DNA of 5,000 nt from Leptospira weilii (lineage in GTDB: Bacteria; Spirochaetota; Leptospiria; Leptospirales; Leptospiraceae), in NCBI RefSeq assembly GCF_006874765.1, contig NZ_CP040840.1, positions 2,647,501 through 2,652,500 of the forward strand, given 5' to 3'. Made by a program: the position numbers and the translations under genes. Below are positions 1 to 5,000 of this stretch, piece after piece. The notes under the pieces are model-generated. The model saw only the letters and a list, made by a program, of their open reading frames with translations, was not told the origin of the DNA and searched no databases. Numbering within the stretch: the stretch's first letter is position 1; each line of letters opens with the position of its first letter.

Positions 1-1495
<1,495 letters not shown>

Positions 1496-1499
1496 TACA

Positions 1500-2606
<1,107 letters not shown>

Positions 2607-2616
2607 CAAATTCGAA

Positions 2617-2668
<52 letters not shown>

Positions 2669-2699
2669 GCCTTCGGGAAGACTGGAAAAACTTTCATCC

Positions 2700-5000
<2,301 letters not shown>

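Noticed and set aside
2671..2680. CTTCGGGAAG palindrome in the trpF leader
   Set aside because: It has four-base arms with a two-base centre, too tight for a stable RNA hairpin, and no attenuator, leader peptide or T-box features surround it.

Overview
The window is a dense bacterial chromosomal segment of moderate GC content (judged by eye to be in the low to mid 40s percent). It carries six protein genes and very little non-coding DNA. The gene set, the codon habits (GGA glycine, AGA arginine, TCC serine, GAA-rich coding) and the look of the proteins suggest a spirochaete of the genus Leptospira. That assignment is from memory of the family, not from a search. I see no mobile element, CRISPR array, tRNA, rRNA or phage remnant, and nothing that amounts to a new defence or secretion system. 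This is core metabolic and repair DNA with some interesting details.

Layout. Positions 1-1908 hold a plus-strand cluster: the 3' end of an acetylornithine aminotransferase-type gene (argD), then 3-isopropylmalate dehydrogenase (leuB), then a small stand-alone receiver-domain response regulator. The gaps are only 16-17 nt, so one transcript is likely. Positions 1905-2606 hold a minus-strand pgeF/yfiH-family gene, tail to tail with the response regulator; the two stop codons overlap. A 93-bp divergent intergenic region (2607-2699) must hold the promoters for pgeF (leftward) and for the second plus-strand unit. That unit is trpF (phosphoribosylanthranilate isomerase, 2700-3350) followed by mutS (from 3347, running off the right edge). 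These two overlap by four bases (ATGA) and are probably translationally coupled.

How the parts fit. ArgD, LeuB and TrpF belong to arginine, leucine and tryptophan synthesis. PgeF-type proteins act on purine nucleosides or guard peptidoglycan precursor fidelity. MutS starts mismatch repair. The response regulator has no partner kinase in view and lacks the usual aspartate pair of its acidic pocket. The most useful second-look items are a 15-bp hairpin inside the 3' end of pgeF that would be stable only in plus-strand RNA and is followed by a T-rich stretch (a candidate terminator for the leuB operon), the replacement of the conserved QLHG motif in TrpF, the altered acidic pocket of the response regulator, and a T8 tract in trpF just upstream of the coupled mutS start.
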